From an uncultured Oscillospiraceae bacterium (GTDB lineage Bacteria; Bacillota; Clostridia; Oscillospirales; Oscillospiraceae), in the NCBI GenBank assembly GCA_910585265.1, contig CAJUCA010000015.1, positions 1 to 57,613 on the forward strand: 57,613 nt of DNA, written 5' to 3'. Position 1 is the stretch's first letter, and every line of letters begins with the position of its first letter. A program made the position numbers and the translations under genes. The notes below the pieces were generated by a model, which worked only from the letters and a program-made list of their open reading frames with translations, was not told where the DNA came from and did not search any database. Shown in pieces: positions 33,729 to 42,385 of the stretch.

Positions 33729-33812
33729 GTAGGGGCCGATGTCCCCATCGGCCCTGGCTCCAGATTATGACATACGGGTATATCCCGGGCCGGTGAGGAC
33801 ACCGGCCCCTAC
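33729..33812. repeat. REP-like palindromic repeat between galE and the nucleotidyltransferase
   Basis: The outer arms GTAGGGGCCG (33729-33738) and CGGCCCCTAC (33803-33812) enclose two internal hairpins: GGGCCGATG / CATCGGCCC, and GGGCCGGTG with CACCGGCCC. No ORF is present. It occupies most of the gap before the next ribosome site. Confidence 0.7.
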
Positions 33813-33839
33813 ATAGAAATTTGAGGAGGTTCGCGGACA

Positions 33840-34763
33840 GTGAAGAAGCCTGTTTTAGTGATCATGGCCGCCGGCATGGGCAGCCGGTACGGCGGCCTCA
33901 AGCAGCTGGACCCCGTGGGGAACCACGGCCAGCTCATCATCGACTACTCCATCTACGACGCCCGCCGGGCCGGGTTCGAAACCGTGATCTTCGTCATCAA
34001 GGAGGAGATCGAGGCCGATTTCCGCGCCTGCATCGGCGACCGGGTGGCGAAGGTGATGGACGTGAAGTACGCCTTCCAGCGTAAGGACGACCTGCCCGCG
34101 GGCTACGCCGTGCCCACAGAGCGCACCAAGCCCTGGGGCACCGCCCAGGCCGCCCTGGCCGCCCGGGAGCTGGTGGACGGACCCTTCGCCATCATCAACG
34201 CCGACGACTACTACGGCCCCGAGGCCTATCAGCTCATCTACGACTACCTGTGCGCCCACCCGGACGGGGACGTGTACGAGTACGTGATGGTGGGCTACCT
34301 GCTGAAGAACACCGTCACCGAGCACGGCTCCGTGGCCCGGGGCGTCTGCACCGTGGACGGGGAGCACATTCTCCGGGACATCGTGGAGCGCACCGCCATC
34401 GAGAAGGACGGGGCGGACGCCCGCTTCACCGAGGACGGCGGGCAGAGCTGGACCCCCCTGCCCGGAAACACCACCGTGTCCATGAATATGTGGGGCTTCA
34501 CCCGCAGCTTCCTGGACGAGGCCCTGGCCCGGTTCCCCGCCTTCCTGGACAAGGCCCTGGCCGAGAACCCCGCCAAGGCGGAGTACTTCCTGCCCACCGT
34601 GGTGGAGCAGCTCATCGGCGAGGACAAGGCCCGGGTGCGGGTGCTGGTGAGCGAGGACAAGTGGTACGGCGTCACCTACCGGGAGGACAAGCCCACCGTG
34701 GTGGCCGCCATCGCGGAAAAGACAAAGGCGGGGCTGTACCCCGACCAGCTGTGGGAGGCGTGA
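33840..34763 (+). CDS. sugar-1-phosphate nucleotidyltransferase
   Basis: The 307-residue protein has the N-terminal pyrophosphorylase motif VIMAAGMGSRYGGLKQLDPVG and the metal-binding INADDYYG near residue 120. It should couple a sugar (or N-acetylhexosamine) 1-phosphate to a nucleoside triphosphate. Placed between galE and a NahK-like kinase, it is likely to make UDP-GlcNAc/GalNAc or UDP-Gal from the kinase or phosphorylase product. The start is GTG 33840, 9 bases after GAGGAGGT. It is one base from the kinase gene. Confidence 0.88.
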   Translation: MKKPVLVIMAAGMGSRYGGLKQLDPVGNHGQLIIDYSIYDARRAGFETVIFVIKEEIEADFRACIGDRVAKVMDVKYAFQRKDDLPAGYAVPTERTKPWGTAQAALAARELVDGPFAIINADDYYGPEAYQLIYDYLCAHPDGDVYEYVMVGYLLKNTVTEHGSVARGVCTVDGEHILRDIVERTAIEKDGADARFTEDGGQSWTPLPGNTTVSMNMWGFTRSFLDEALARFPAFLDKALAENPAKAEYFLPTVVEQLIGEDKARVRVLVSEDKWYGVTYREDKPTVVAAIAEKTKAGLYPDQLWEA

Positions 34764-34764
34764 C

Positions 34765-35880
34765 ATGGACGTAATTCAGACTGTGCTGGACGAGGCCCTG
34801 GACGCCTTCGACTTCGGCGCGCCCGTGGTGGGTGCCATCCGCTTTGGACAGGGGCACATCAACGACACCTTCGTGGTGCACACCCAGCCGGAAAACCTGT
34901 GCTGCCGCCGCTTCATCCTCCAGCGGATGAGCCCCGCCGCCTTCAAGCGGCCCGACCAGCTTATGGAGAACATCATCGGCGTCACCGACTACCTGGGCCG
35001 GGAGATCGAGAAGCACGGCGGCGACCGCAGCCGGGAGGCCCTGGAGGTCGTCCGCCCCAAAAACGGGGAGCCCTTCTTCACCGACAGCCAGGGGGGCGCG
35101 TGGCGGCTGTACCCCTTCGTGGAGCACACCATCTGCTACCAGTCCGCCGAGACGCCGGAGCTGTTCGCCGCCTCCGGGCGGGCCTTCGGGCGGTTCCAGA
35201 AGCTGCTGCAAAACTACCCGGCGGACACCCTGTATGAGACCATCCCCAACTTCCACAACACGGAGGACCGGCTGGCCAAGCTGAAGGACGCCATCGCCGC
35301 CGACCCCCTGGGCCGGGCCGCCTCCTGCCAGCCCGAAATCCAGTTCATGCTGGACCGGGAGGCGGACTGCTCCGTGGCCCTGTCCGCCCTGCGGGAGGGC
35401 AGACTGCCCCTGCGGGTGACCCACAACGACACCAAGCTGAACAACGTCCTCATGGACGACAAAACCGGAGAAGGCGTGTGTATCATCGACCTGGACACCG
35501 TCATGCCCGGGCTGTCCATCAACGACTTCGGGGACTCCATCCGCTTCGGGGCCAACCACTGCGCCGAGGACGAGACGGACCTGTCCAAGGTGAACCTGGA
35601 CCTGGGCCTGTTCGAGGCCTACACGCAGGCCTTCCTCAGCGAGGCGGGGGACGCCCTCACCGACGCGGAGATCGAATATCTCCCCTGGGGAGCCAAGCTG
35701 ATGACGCTGGAGTGCGGCATCCGCTTCCTCACCGACTATCTGGTGGGGGACGTGTACTTCCACATCGCCCGGGAGGGCCACAACCTGGACCGCTGCCGTA
35801 CCCAGTGTAAGCTGGTGTCCGACATGGAGGCCCACTGGAGCGAGCTGGAGGCCATCGCGGGCAAGTACCGCAAGGGCTGA
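34765..35880 (+). CDS. nahK: N-acetylhexosamine 1-kinase-like phosphotransferase
   Basis: The 371-residue protein of the aminoglycoside phosphotransferase/choline kinase fold has the catalytic HNDTKLNNVLMD near residue 220 and the metal-binding CIIDLDTV near 240. The N-terminal GQGHINDTFVV segment is typical of NahK (LnpB), which phosphorylates GlcNAc/GalNAc at C1. Its position after galE and a nucleotidyltransferase supports this. It overlaps no gene but follows the nucleotidyltransferase stop by one base, with GGGAGG in that gene's last codons. Substrate is inferred. Confidence 0.85.
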   Translation: MDVIQTVLDEALDAFDFGAPVVGAIRFGQGHINDTFVVHTQPENLCCRRFILQRMSPAAFKRPDQLMENIIGVTDYLGREIEKHGGDRSREALEVVRPKNGEPFFTDSQGGAWRLYPFVEHTICYQSAETPELFAASGRAFGRFQKLLQNYPADTLYETIPNFHNTEDRLAKLKDAIAADPLGRAASCQPEIQFMLDREADCSVALSALREGRLPLRVTHNDTKLNNVLMDDKTGEGVCIIDLDTVMPGLSINDFGDSIRFGANHCAEDETDLSKVNLDLGLFEAYTQAFLSEAGDALTDAEIEYLPWGAKLMTLECGIRFLTDYLVGDVYFHIAREGHNLDRCRTQCKLVSDMEAHWSELEAIAGKYRKG

Positions 35881-35952
35881 CACCCCTCCTGGGTTTCTTT
35901 CACACTATCTTCCTTCCCGCCATTGGGACGGAAGCCGTTTTGAAACAGTCTT

Positions 35953-35980
35953 ACGCACACGGGGCGTACGCCCCGTGTGC
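35953..35980 (+). terminator. hairpin after nahK
   Basis: A perfect CGCACACGGGGCG / CGCCCCGTGTGCG stem with only two loop bases is followed by CTTTGCC. It is probably a weak terminator or read-through structure between nahK and the second regulator. Confidence 0.55.
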
Positions 35981-36030
35981 GCTTTGCCTTAAGGCGAAGC
36001 GGCGGAGTTTTGGGAAAGGGGGCGCGCCTG

Positions 36031-36894
36031 TTGAATACCCTGTTCGACGAAAAACGGCTGAGCCGGCTCATCGCCAACCTGGATATCCTCACCGGCGTGC
36101 CCGCCAACATCCTGGACGTGACCGGACGGGATATCCGGCTGTTCAGCGGCCACCCCCCCTTTTGCAGGGCCGTCAACGCCTGCCCGGAGGGGCACCAACG
36201 CTGCGTGGCCTGCGACGCCTGGAAGGTGGGCTCCTACCGGGGGGACGGCGGGTTCCAATACTACCGCTGCCACCTGGGCATCTGCGAGGCCCTCATGCCC
36301 CTCTACAGCAAGGACCAGCCCCTGGCGTGGCTGGTGTTCGGCTGCTATCTGGACGAAAGCCCCCTGGAGGAGCAGTGGGCGCGCACCCTGGTCCGGCTGG
36401 ACTGGTGGCCCGGGGACGTGGAGGAGCTTCACCGGGCCTTTCTCCAGTTCCGGCAGTACACCGGGGAGGAGCTGCGGGCCTACGCCGAGACCCTGGAGTC
36501 CCTGGCGGCCTATATCCGGCTGGAGGGCATGATCCAGTCCGCCGAGCAGAGCGACCTGCAGCGGCTGGAGCGGTATCTCGACCAGCACTACATGGAGAAG
36601 CTGTCCCTGGCCCAGCTCTCCCGGCAGCTCCACATCGGCCGGACCAAGCTGTGCGCCCTGGCCAAGGAGCTGTCCGGGGGCCACACCCTGTCCTGGCTCA
36701 TCGCCCAGCGGCGGATCGAAGCCGCCAAGCGGCTGCTGATCCAGAGCGGTATGCCCGTTTCCGCCGTGGCGGAGGCGGTGGGGATCAGCGATTACAACTA
36801 CTTCTCCAAGGTGTTCCGCTCCGTGGCGGGGGTGACGCCCAGCCAGTTCCGCAAGAACGCCAGGCCCGCCGCCGGCCCTCTCCCGGACAGGTAA
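36031..36894 (+). CDS. PocR-domain AraC-family regulator
   Basis: The 287-residue protein begins with a PocR sensory domain (about 5-150). Its conserved cysteines/histidines include FCRAVNACPEGHQRCVACD and YRCHLGICEALMP, and PocR domains bind small organic ligands. The C-terminal AraC double helix-turn-helix follows (about 185-280, with LSLAQLSRQLHIGRTKLC and MPVSAVAEAVGISDYNYFSKVFR). The start is TTG 36031 with AAAGGGGG 8 bases upstream. It lies directly upstream of the sugar ABC importer and the TCGTACGA palindromes, its probable target. Confidence 0.9.
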   Translation: MNTLFDEKRLSRLIANLDILTGVPANILDVTGRDIRLFSGHPPFCRAVNACPEGHQRCVACDAWKVGSYRGDGGFQYYRCHLGICEALMPLYSKDQPLAWLVFGCYLDESPLEEQWARTLVRLDWWPGDVEELHRAFLQFRQYTGEELRAYAETLESLAAYIRLEGMIQSAEQSDLQRLERYLDQHYMEKLSLAQLSRQLHIGRTKLCALAKELSGGHTLSWLIAQRRIEAAKRLLIQSGMPVSAVAEAVGISDYNYFSKVFRSVAGVTPSQFRKNARPAAGPLPDR

Positions 36895-36908
36895 ACCATA
36901 TTTTCAGA

Positions 36909-36942
36909 AAAATCGTACGAATTTTCACATTCGTACGATTTT
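36909..36942. promoter_or_regulatory. twin TCGTACGA palindromes, candidate operator
   Basis: AAAATCGTACGAAT (36909-36922) and its exact complement ATTCGTACGATTTT (36929-36942) are separated by six bases. Each arm contains TCGTACGA, itself a palindrome, with centres 18 bases apart. They lie 47-80 bases upstream of the TATAAT box of the ABC importer, a normal place for an activator. A second reading is an AT-rich terminator for the regulator gene. Confidence 0.6.
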
Positions 36943-36988
36943 ACTATAACCCGGACGTTTTCACCTATTTATTTGCAGAACGCCTAAG

Positions 36989-36994
36989 TATAAT
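36989..36994 (+). promoter_or_regulatory. -10 box of the sugar ABC importer
   Basis: A perfect TATAAT has no recognisable -35 at 16-18 bases, consistent with an activator-dependent promoter. It lies about 110 bases before the binding-protein start. Confidence 0.45.
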
Positions 36995-37102
36995 CTTTCT
37001 CAGCAGGGTGCGTTTGTGAAATATGTCAACGCGCTCTCGCTCCCTTCTTCCAGCTGTTTCCGTAGGTGGAAGGGAGAACCATCAATGAGAAGGAGAATGA
37101 AA

Positions 37103-38431
37103 ATGAAGAAGAAAATTCTTGCGCTGCTGCTGGCTCTGGCCATGGCTCTGTCCCTGATGGCCTGCACCGGCGGCACACCCGATCCCACCAAGGCCCCCGA
37201 TCCCTCCAAGGACCCCGGCACCGAGGACACCCAGAAGCCCGACACGCCCAGCGGCGACAAGATCGACATCAACGTCATCGCCGCCGAGTACGGCCAGAAC
37301 ACCAAGAAGTGGTGGGCCGACTTCCAGGACGAGTTTAACAAGACCTACGAGAACATCAACCTGGTGGTGGAGGTCGTGTCCTGGAACGACATTTACACTG
37401 TGGTCAACACTCGCATCATCGGCAAGGACGCCCCTGATATCCTGAACATCGACGTGTTCGCCGACTATCAGGCCGACGACCTGCTGCTCCCCGCCAAGGA
37501 CTACGTGTCTGAGGAGACCTACGCCAAGTTCTACGAGGCCTTCCTGGATCAGTCCGTGGTGGACGGCACCGTGTGGGCCATCCCCGATCTGGCCTCCGCC
37601 CGCGCCATGTACTACAACAAGGACATCCTGGACCAGGCCGGCGTGGACGTGCCCACCACCTGGGAGGAGCTCACCGCCGCCTGCAAGGCCATCAAGGAGA
37701 AGTGCCCGGACGTCTACCCCTGGGGCATTGACATGACCACCGACGAGGGTCAGGCCGCGTTCGCCTACTACATCTGGAACAACGGCAGCGACTTCACCGA
37801 CGCCGACGGCAACTGGATTCTGAACGACCCCAAGAACGTGGAAGCCGTTGAGTACGCCGTGGGCCTGGTGAAGGACGGCTACACCAACACCGATCCCGCC
37901 AACGAGACCCGTTACAACCTCCAGGACCTGTTCGGCGCGGGCAAGCTGGCCATGATGATCGGCCCCAACTCCATCCCCACCTACATCGCCGACAACTACG
38001 CCAAGGCCAACACCCCCAAGGAGGAGCAGATCAACTACGCTTTCGCCGCCATCCCCACCAACGGCAGCAACCCCTCCGTGTCCGCGGGCGTTATGGACCG
38101 CTTCATGTGCTTCGACAACGGCCACTCCGCTGAGAAGCTGGAGGCCATCAAGACCTTCTTCGACTTCTTCTACGAGGACAACCGTTACTCCGACTGGGTG
38201 CTGATGGAGGGCTTCCTGCCCGCCACCTCCGCCGGCGGCGAGATCGTGGCCGCGTCCGACCCCGCCATGGCCCCCTGGGTTGACATCGTTGGCTCCTGCA
38301 AGTTCTATCCCACCGCCAAGGCCGAGTGGGCCGACGTGAAGCAGGGCGTCATCAACGCCCAGCACCAGGCCCTGCTGGGCAGCAATGTTCAGGAGGTGCT
38401 GGACAGCCTCCAGGCCCAGATCGCCGGCTGA
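37103..38431 (+). CDS. ABC importer sugar-binding lipoprotein
   Basis: The 442-residue protein has a lipoprotein signal: MKKK, a Leu/Ala core and LSLMAC with the lipid-carrying Cys near residue 20. A Pro/Asp/Lys/Thr linker follows, then a family 1 solute-binding domain (INVIAAEYG, DVFADYQADDLL, WAIPDLASARAMYYNKDIL). ATG 37103 has AAGGAG 7 bases upstream; ATG 37085 is also served by an AGGGAG and would add six basic residues. It is the first gene of a transporter with two permeases. No ATPase is encoded, so a shared MsiK/MsmX-type ATPase is expected. The likely ligand is a di- or oligosaccharide of host-glycan type. Confidence 0.92.
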   Translation: MKKKILALLLALAMALSLMACTGGTPDPTKAPDPSKDPGTEDTQKPDTPSGDKIDINVIAAEYGQNTKKWWADFQDEFNKTYENINLVVEVVSWNDIYTVVNTRIIGKDAPDILNIDVFADYQADDLLLPAKDYVSEETYAKFYEAFLDQSVVDGTVWAIPDLASARAMYYNKDILDQAGVDVPTTWEELTAACKAIKEKCPDVYPWGIDMTTDEGQAAFAYYIWNNGSDFTDADGNWILNDPKNVEAVEYAVGLVKDGYTNTDPANETRYNLQDLFGAGKLAMMIGPNSIPTYIADNYAKANTPKEEQINYAFAAIPTNGSNPSVSAGVMDRFMCFDNGHSAEKLEAIKTFFDFFYEDNRYSDWVLMEGFLPATSAGGEIVAASDPAMAPWVDIVGSCKFYPTAKAEWADVKQGVINAQHQALLGSNVQEVLDSLQAQIAG

Positions 38432-38469
38432 TCCGCCCCTGTACCGAAATCTGAAACCCTAACTGCCAC

Positions 38470-38543
38470 GGGCCAGGCCGAAACCGGCCTGGCCCGCGGC
38501 TTCTTTCAGCCGTTTCCAAAGTGCGGAAGGGCTTCCGCATTTT
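38470..38543 (+). terminator. intercistronic hairpins between binding protein and permease genes
   Basis: GGGCCAGGCCG / CGGCCTGGCCC (38470-38495, followed by CGGCTTCTTTC) and TGCGGAAG / CTTCCGCA followed by TTTTG (38522-38543) lie in the 161-base gap. Partial termination here would give the usual excess of binding protein over permeases. Confidence 0.7.
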
Positions 38544-38592
38544 GAAAGCGGCCGGAAGGAGCCTGTGCTGGAGAAAAAAGGGAGGTGTCCTC

Positions 38593-39531
38593 ATGAGTAA
38601 AACAACCGCGCCCAGTGCTGTCCCCGCGAAGAAGCAAAACGCCCATTCCGGCAAAAAGATATTCCGCAAGGTGGAGCCCTACATCTGGATCGCCCCCAGC
38701 GTCATTCTGATGGCAGTCTTCATCCTGATGCCCATCGTCACCGTGTTCCGGATGGCCCTGAACAAGGTCACCAAAACAGGCGCGCTCAAGGGCTTCAACA
38801 ACTTCGAAAACTTCATCAACGTGGTCAAGGCCCCCGCCTTCTCCCTGGTTCTGAAGAACACCCTGGTGTGGACCATCGCCGTGGTGGTGCTGTCCACCAT
38901 CCTGGGCTTCATGCTGGCCCTGGTGCTGAACAACAAGTTCCGCGGCCGGAAAATCGCCCGGGCCATCGTGGTGTTCCCCTGGGCCACCACACTGGTCATT
39001 CAGGCCAGCGTCTGGAACTTCATCATCAACAAGGACTACGGCACGCTGAATACCCTGCTGATGCGCATCGGCCTCATCGACTCCCCGGTGAACTGGACTC
39101 CCACGCCCGGAGCTTATTTCGCCTGGGAGATCGCCTGCGGCATCTTCGTCACCATCCCCTTCGTCACCTTCTGCGTCCTGTCGGGACTGCAAAGCATCGA
39201 CGCCTCCTACTACGAGGCCGCCACCGTGGACGGCGCGAACTACTGGCAGAAGCTGTTCCGCATCACCCTGCCGCTGGTGCGCTCCTCCCTGACGGTGTCC
39301 ACGGTGCTGAACATCATCTATGTGTTCAACTCCTTCCCCATCATCTGGACCATGACCAAGGGCGACCCGGCCAACCACACCGACACCCTGGTTACCTACC
39401 TCTACAAGCTGGGCTTCTACAACGGCCGGCAGGGGGAGGCGGCGGCGGTGTCCGTCATCGGCTTCCTGATCCTGCTGGTGTGCGCCAGCGTCTACATGAT
39501 CTACACCCTGCGGAAAGGAGATGACTATTGA
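38593..39531 (+). CDS. sugar ABC transporter permease 1
   Basis: The 312-residue MalF/UgpA-type permease has six membrane helices and the EAA loop YYEAATVDGANYWQKLFRITLPL (seen around residues 215-237), which contacts the ATPase. The start is ATG 38593 with GGAGGT 7 bases upstream; the longer frame runs into the upstream hairpin. The stop overlaps the next ATG by one base (TGATG). Confidence 0.95.
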   Translation: MSKTTAPSAVPAKKQNAHSGKKIFRKVEPYIWIAPSVILMAVFILMPIVTVFRMALNKVTKTGALKGFNNFENFINVVKAPAFSLVLKNTLVWTIAVVVLSTILGFMLALVLNNKFRGRKIARAIVVFPWATTLVIQASVWNFIINKDYGTLNTLLMRIGLIDSPVNWTPTPGAYFAWEIACGIFVTIPFVTFCVLSGLQSIDASYYEAATVDGANYWQKLFRITLPLVRSSLTVSTVLNIIYVFNSFPIIWTMTKGDPANHTDTLVTYLYKLGFYNGRQGEAAAVSVIGFLILLVCASVYMIYTLRKGDDY

Positions 39532-40397
39532 TGGCCGCCCCGTCTGCAACCGTCGCGAAAAAGCCCGTTTCCGTGAAGAAGGCCGTCCTGCGGGTACTGC
39601 TGTACTTTGTGGTGCTGGACGTGTGCGTCATTACCCTCTACCCCTACTTCGCCATGCTGTGCACCGCGCTGAAAAACCGGGTGGAGATCTTCTCCGGCAA
39701 CACCATCCTGCCCGTCACCGCCCTCTGGTCCAACTTCATCGATATCTGGAGCCGCGCGCCTATAGCCCAGTATATGCTTAACTCCGTCCTCATCGCCAGC
39801 GGCTCCACCCTCATCGCCATGCTGTGCGGCATCCCCGCCGCCTACGCCCTGGCCCGCATGAAGTTCAAGGGACAAACCGCCTTCCTGGGCTTCGTCATTA
39901 TCTCCCAGATGTTTGCCCCCGTGGTTCTGCTGGTGGGCATCTATCAGGTCATGCAGCCCATGCACCTGACGGACAGCCTCCTGGGCCTGGTGCTGATCAA
40001 CGCCTCCTTCAATCAGGCATTCACCATCTGGCTACTACGGGGCACCTTCATGGGCATATCCGCCGAAATGGAGCAGGCCGCCACCATTGACGGCTGCAAC
40101 CGGGTGCAGGCCATGCTGCGGGTGCTGCTGCCCGTGGCCGCCCCCGGCATCGTCACCACCCTGATTTTCATCTTTATCAACGCCTGGAACGAGTACACCG
40201 TGGCCCTGTGCCTGATCTCCACCGACACCCTCAAGCCGATGACGGTGGGCATCAACACCTTCAACGGCTACAACATGATCGAGTGGCAGTACCTGTTTGC
40301 CGCCTCCATCTTCGCCATCATCCCGGTGGTCATCCTGTTCATGTGCATCGAGAAGAATCTGGTCAGCGGCCTCGCTTCCGGCGGCGTGAAGGGCTGA
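39531..40397 (+). CDS. sugar ABC transporter permease 2
   Basis: The 288-residue MalG/UgpE-type permease has a basic N-terminus, six helices and the EAA loop EMEQAATIDGCNRVQAMLRVLLPVAAPG near residues 180-205. It is coupled to permease 1 by the TGATG overlap, with AAAGGAG upstream. It ends the importer operon before a strong bidirectional terminator. Confidence 0.95.
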   Translation: MAAPSATVAKKPVSVKKAVLRVLLYFVVLDVCVITLYPYFAMLCTALKNRVEIFSGNTILPVTALWSNFIDIWSRAPIAQYMLNSVLIASGSTLIAMLCGIPAAYALARMKFKGQTAFLGFVIISQMFAPVVLLVGIYQVMQPMHLTDSLLGLVLINASFNQAFTIWLLRGTFMGISAEMEQAATIDGCNRVQAMLRVLLPVAAPGIVTTLIFIFINAWNEYTVALCLISTDTLKPMTVGINTFNGYNMIEWQYLFAASIFAIIPVVILFMCIEKNLVSGLASGGVKG

Positions 40398-40417
40398 CGG
40401 CCAGCAAAAAACGCGTA

Positions 40418-40453
40418 AAAAGCGGCCCGTCCCCCTGGGGATGGGCCGCTTTG
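40418..40453. terminator. bidirectional terminator between importer and thrS
   Basis: AAAGCGGCCC-GTCCCC pairs with GGGGATGGGCCGCTTT around a short loop, with A/T runs at both feet. It serves the convergent importer and thrS genes. Confidence 0.88.
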
Positions 40454-40464
40454 CCGTATTTTTC

Positions 40465-42258
40465 TTACTTGATGGCCTTGGAGGACACCTCGTCCCACAG
40501 CAGGGCGGCGAAGGCGTCCAGCTCCATGGCCCCCAGGTCCTCCCCGGAGCGGCGGCGGGGGGAGACGGTACCGTTCTCCATGTCCCGGTCGCCCACCACC
40601 AGCATGAAGGGCACCTTCTCCAGGGTGGCCTCCCGGATCTTCTTGCCGATCTTCTCGTTCCGGGCGTCCACCTCGCAGCGGAAGCCCTGGGCCTCCAGCT
40701 TGGCGGCCACCTGGGCGGCGTACTCCTCCGCCCGGTCGGTGACGGGCAGCACCTTCACCTGGACAGGGGCCATCCAGGTGGGCAGGGCCCCGGCGTACTC
40801 CTCCAGGAGGTAGGCCAAAGTGCGCTCGTAGCAGCCCAGAGAGGTGCGGTGGATGATATAGGGGGTGGCTTTCTGGCCGTTTGCGTCCACATATTCCATT
40901 CCGAACTGCTTGGCCAGCAGCATATCGATCTGGATGGTGACCAGCGTGTCCTCCTTGCCGTAGACGTTCTTATACTGGATGTCCAGCTTGGGCCCATAGA
41001 ACGCGGCCTCGTCGATGCCGATGTCGTACTTGACATCCAGATCGTCCAGGATCTTGCCCATGACAGTCTGTGCCTCGTTCCACTGCTCAGCGGTGCCCTC
41101 ATATTTATTGTTGGGGTTGGCGGGATCCCACTGGGAAAAACGGAAGGTGCACTTGTCCAGCAGGCCTACGGTGCCCAGGCAGTACTTGGCCAGATCCAGA
41201 CAGCCCTTGAACTCCTCCTCCAGCTGATCCGGCCGGAGGATCAGGTGGCCCTCGGAGATGGTGAACTGGCGCACCCGGATCAGGCCGTGCATCTCGCCGG
41301 AATCCTCGTTGCGGAACAGGGTGGAGGTCTCCCCCAAACGCATGGGCAGATCGCGGTAGCTGCGGCCCCGGTTCAGGAATACCTGATACTGGAAGGGGCA
41401 GGTCATGGGACGCAGCGCGAAGCACTCTTTCGTCTCGTCCATTGGGTCGCCAAGCACAAACATACCGTCCAGATAGTGATCCCAGTGGCCTGAAATCTTG
41501 TACAGCTCCCGCTTGGCCATATAGGGGGTCTTGGTCAGCAGGTAGCCGCGCCTGCGCTCCTCGTCCTCCACCCAGCGCTGGAGGGTCTGGATGACCCGGG
41601 CGCCCTTGGGCAGCAGGATGGGCAGACCCTGTCCGATCACGTCCACAGTGGTGAAATACTCCAGCTCCCGGCCCAGCTTGTTGTGATCCCGCTTCTTCGC
41701 CTCCTCAATCCTGGCCAGGTACTCGTCCAGCTCGTCCTTCTTGGGGAAAGCCACGCCGTAGATCCGCTGGAGGGTCTGGCGGCTGGAGTCCCCCCGCCAG
41801 TAGGCGGCGTTGCAGGCGGTGAGCTTGATGGCGTTGCCCTTGATCCGCCCGGTGGAGTCCAGGTGGGGCCCGGCGCACAGGTCGGTGAAGTCCCCCTGCT
41901 TGTAGAAGGAGATCACCGCGTCCTCCGGCAGGTCGTGGATCAGCTCCACCTTGTAGGGCTCCTCCCGCTCCTCCATGAACCGGATCGCCTCCTCCCGGGG
42001 CAGCTCGAACCGCTCCAGGCGCAGCTTCTCCTTGCAGATTTTGCGCATTTCGGCCTCCAGCTCCGCCAGCTGCCCCTCGGTGAAGGGCTCGGGGGTGTCG
42101 AAGTCGTAGTAGAAGCCGTTGTCGATGGACGGGCCGATGGCCAGCTTCACCTCCGGGTGGAGCCGCTTCATGGCCTGGGCCAGCACGTGGGAGCAGGTGT
42201 GCCAATAGGTCTTGCGGTACTGCTCGTTTTCAAAGGTATACAGATTTTCTTCGGACAT
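40465..42258 (-). CDS. thrS: threonyl-tRNA synthetase lacking the N-terminal TGS domain
   Basis: The 597-residue class II enzyme charges tRNA-Thr. The editing domain comes first (HTCSHVLAQAMKRLHP with the HxxxH pair near residue 20, and the Cys-His of CNAAYWRGD/CAGPHLD). The catalytic core has RPMTCPFQYQVF, motif 2 FRNEDSGEMHGLIRVRQF and motif 3 RTSLGCYERTLAYLLEE, and the anticodon domain is at the end. Most ThrS proteins are about 640 residues and begin with a TGS domain; here MSEENLYTFENEQYRKT leads straight into the editing domain. The start is ATG 42258 with AAGGAGG upstream. It is controlled by a T-box leader. Confidence 0.96.
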   Translation of the reverse strand: MSEENLYTFENEQYRKTYWHTCSHVLAQAMKRLHPEVKLAIGPSIDNGFYYDFDTPEPFTEGQLAELEAEMRKICKEKLRLERFELPREEAIRFMEEREEPYKVELIHDLPEDAVISFYKQGDFTDLCAGPHLDSTGRIKGNAIKLTACNAAYWRGDSSRQTLQRIYGVAFPKKDELDEYLARIEEAKKRDHNKLGRELEYFTTVDVIGQGLPILLPKGARVIQTLQRWVEDEERRRGYLLTKTPYMAKRELYKISGHWDHYLDGMFVLGDPMDETKECFALRPMTCPFQYQVFLNRGRSYRDLPMRLGETSTLFRNEDSGEMHGLIRVRQFTISEGHLILRPDQLEEEFKGCLDLAKYCLGTVGLLDKCTFRFSQWDPANPNNKYEGTAEQWNEAQTVMGKILDDLDVKYDIGIDEAAFYGPKLDIQYKNVYGKEDTLVTIQIDMLLAKQFGMEYVDANGQKATPYIIHRTSLGCYERTLAYLLEEYAGALPTWMAPVQVKVLPVTDRAEEYAAQVAAKLEAQGFRCEVDARNEKIGKKIREATLEKVPFMLVVGDRDMENGTVSPRRRSGEDLGAMELDAFAALLWDEVSSKAIK

Positions 42259-42283
42259 TGTGACAGCCTCCTTACGTGTTCGC

Positions 42284-42349
42284 AGGGGCGCACATCGTGC
42301 GCCCGTGGTACAGGCAGGCGGGGCAGGCGGGCACACAATGTGCGCCCCT
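42284..42349. repeat. REP-like palindrome in the thrS leader
   Basis: AGGGGCGCACAT (42284-42295) and ATGTGCGCCCCT (42338-42349) form perfect 12-base arms around a 42-base interior. It lies between the T-box terminator and the thrS ribosome site, so it is transcribed whenever thrS is read. Confidence 0.65.
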
Positions 42350-42385
42350 ACCCGGCATACCGCCGGCCTCGGGGCAAAGCAAAAA

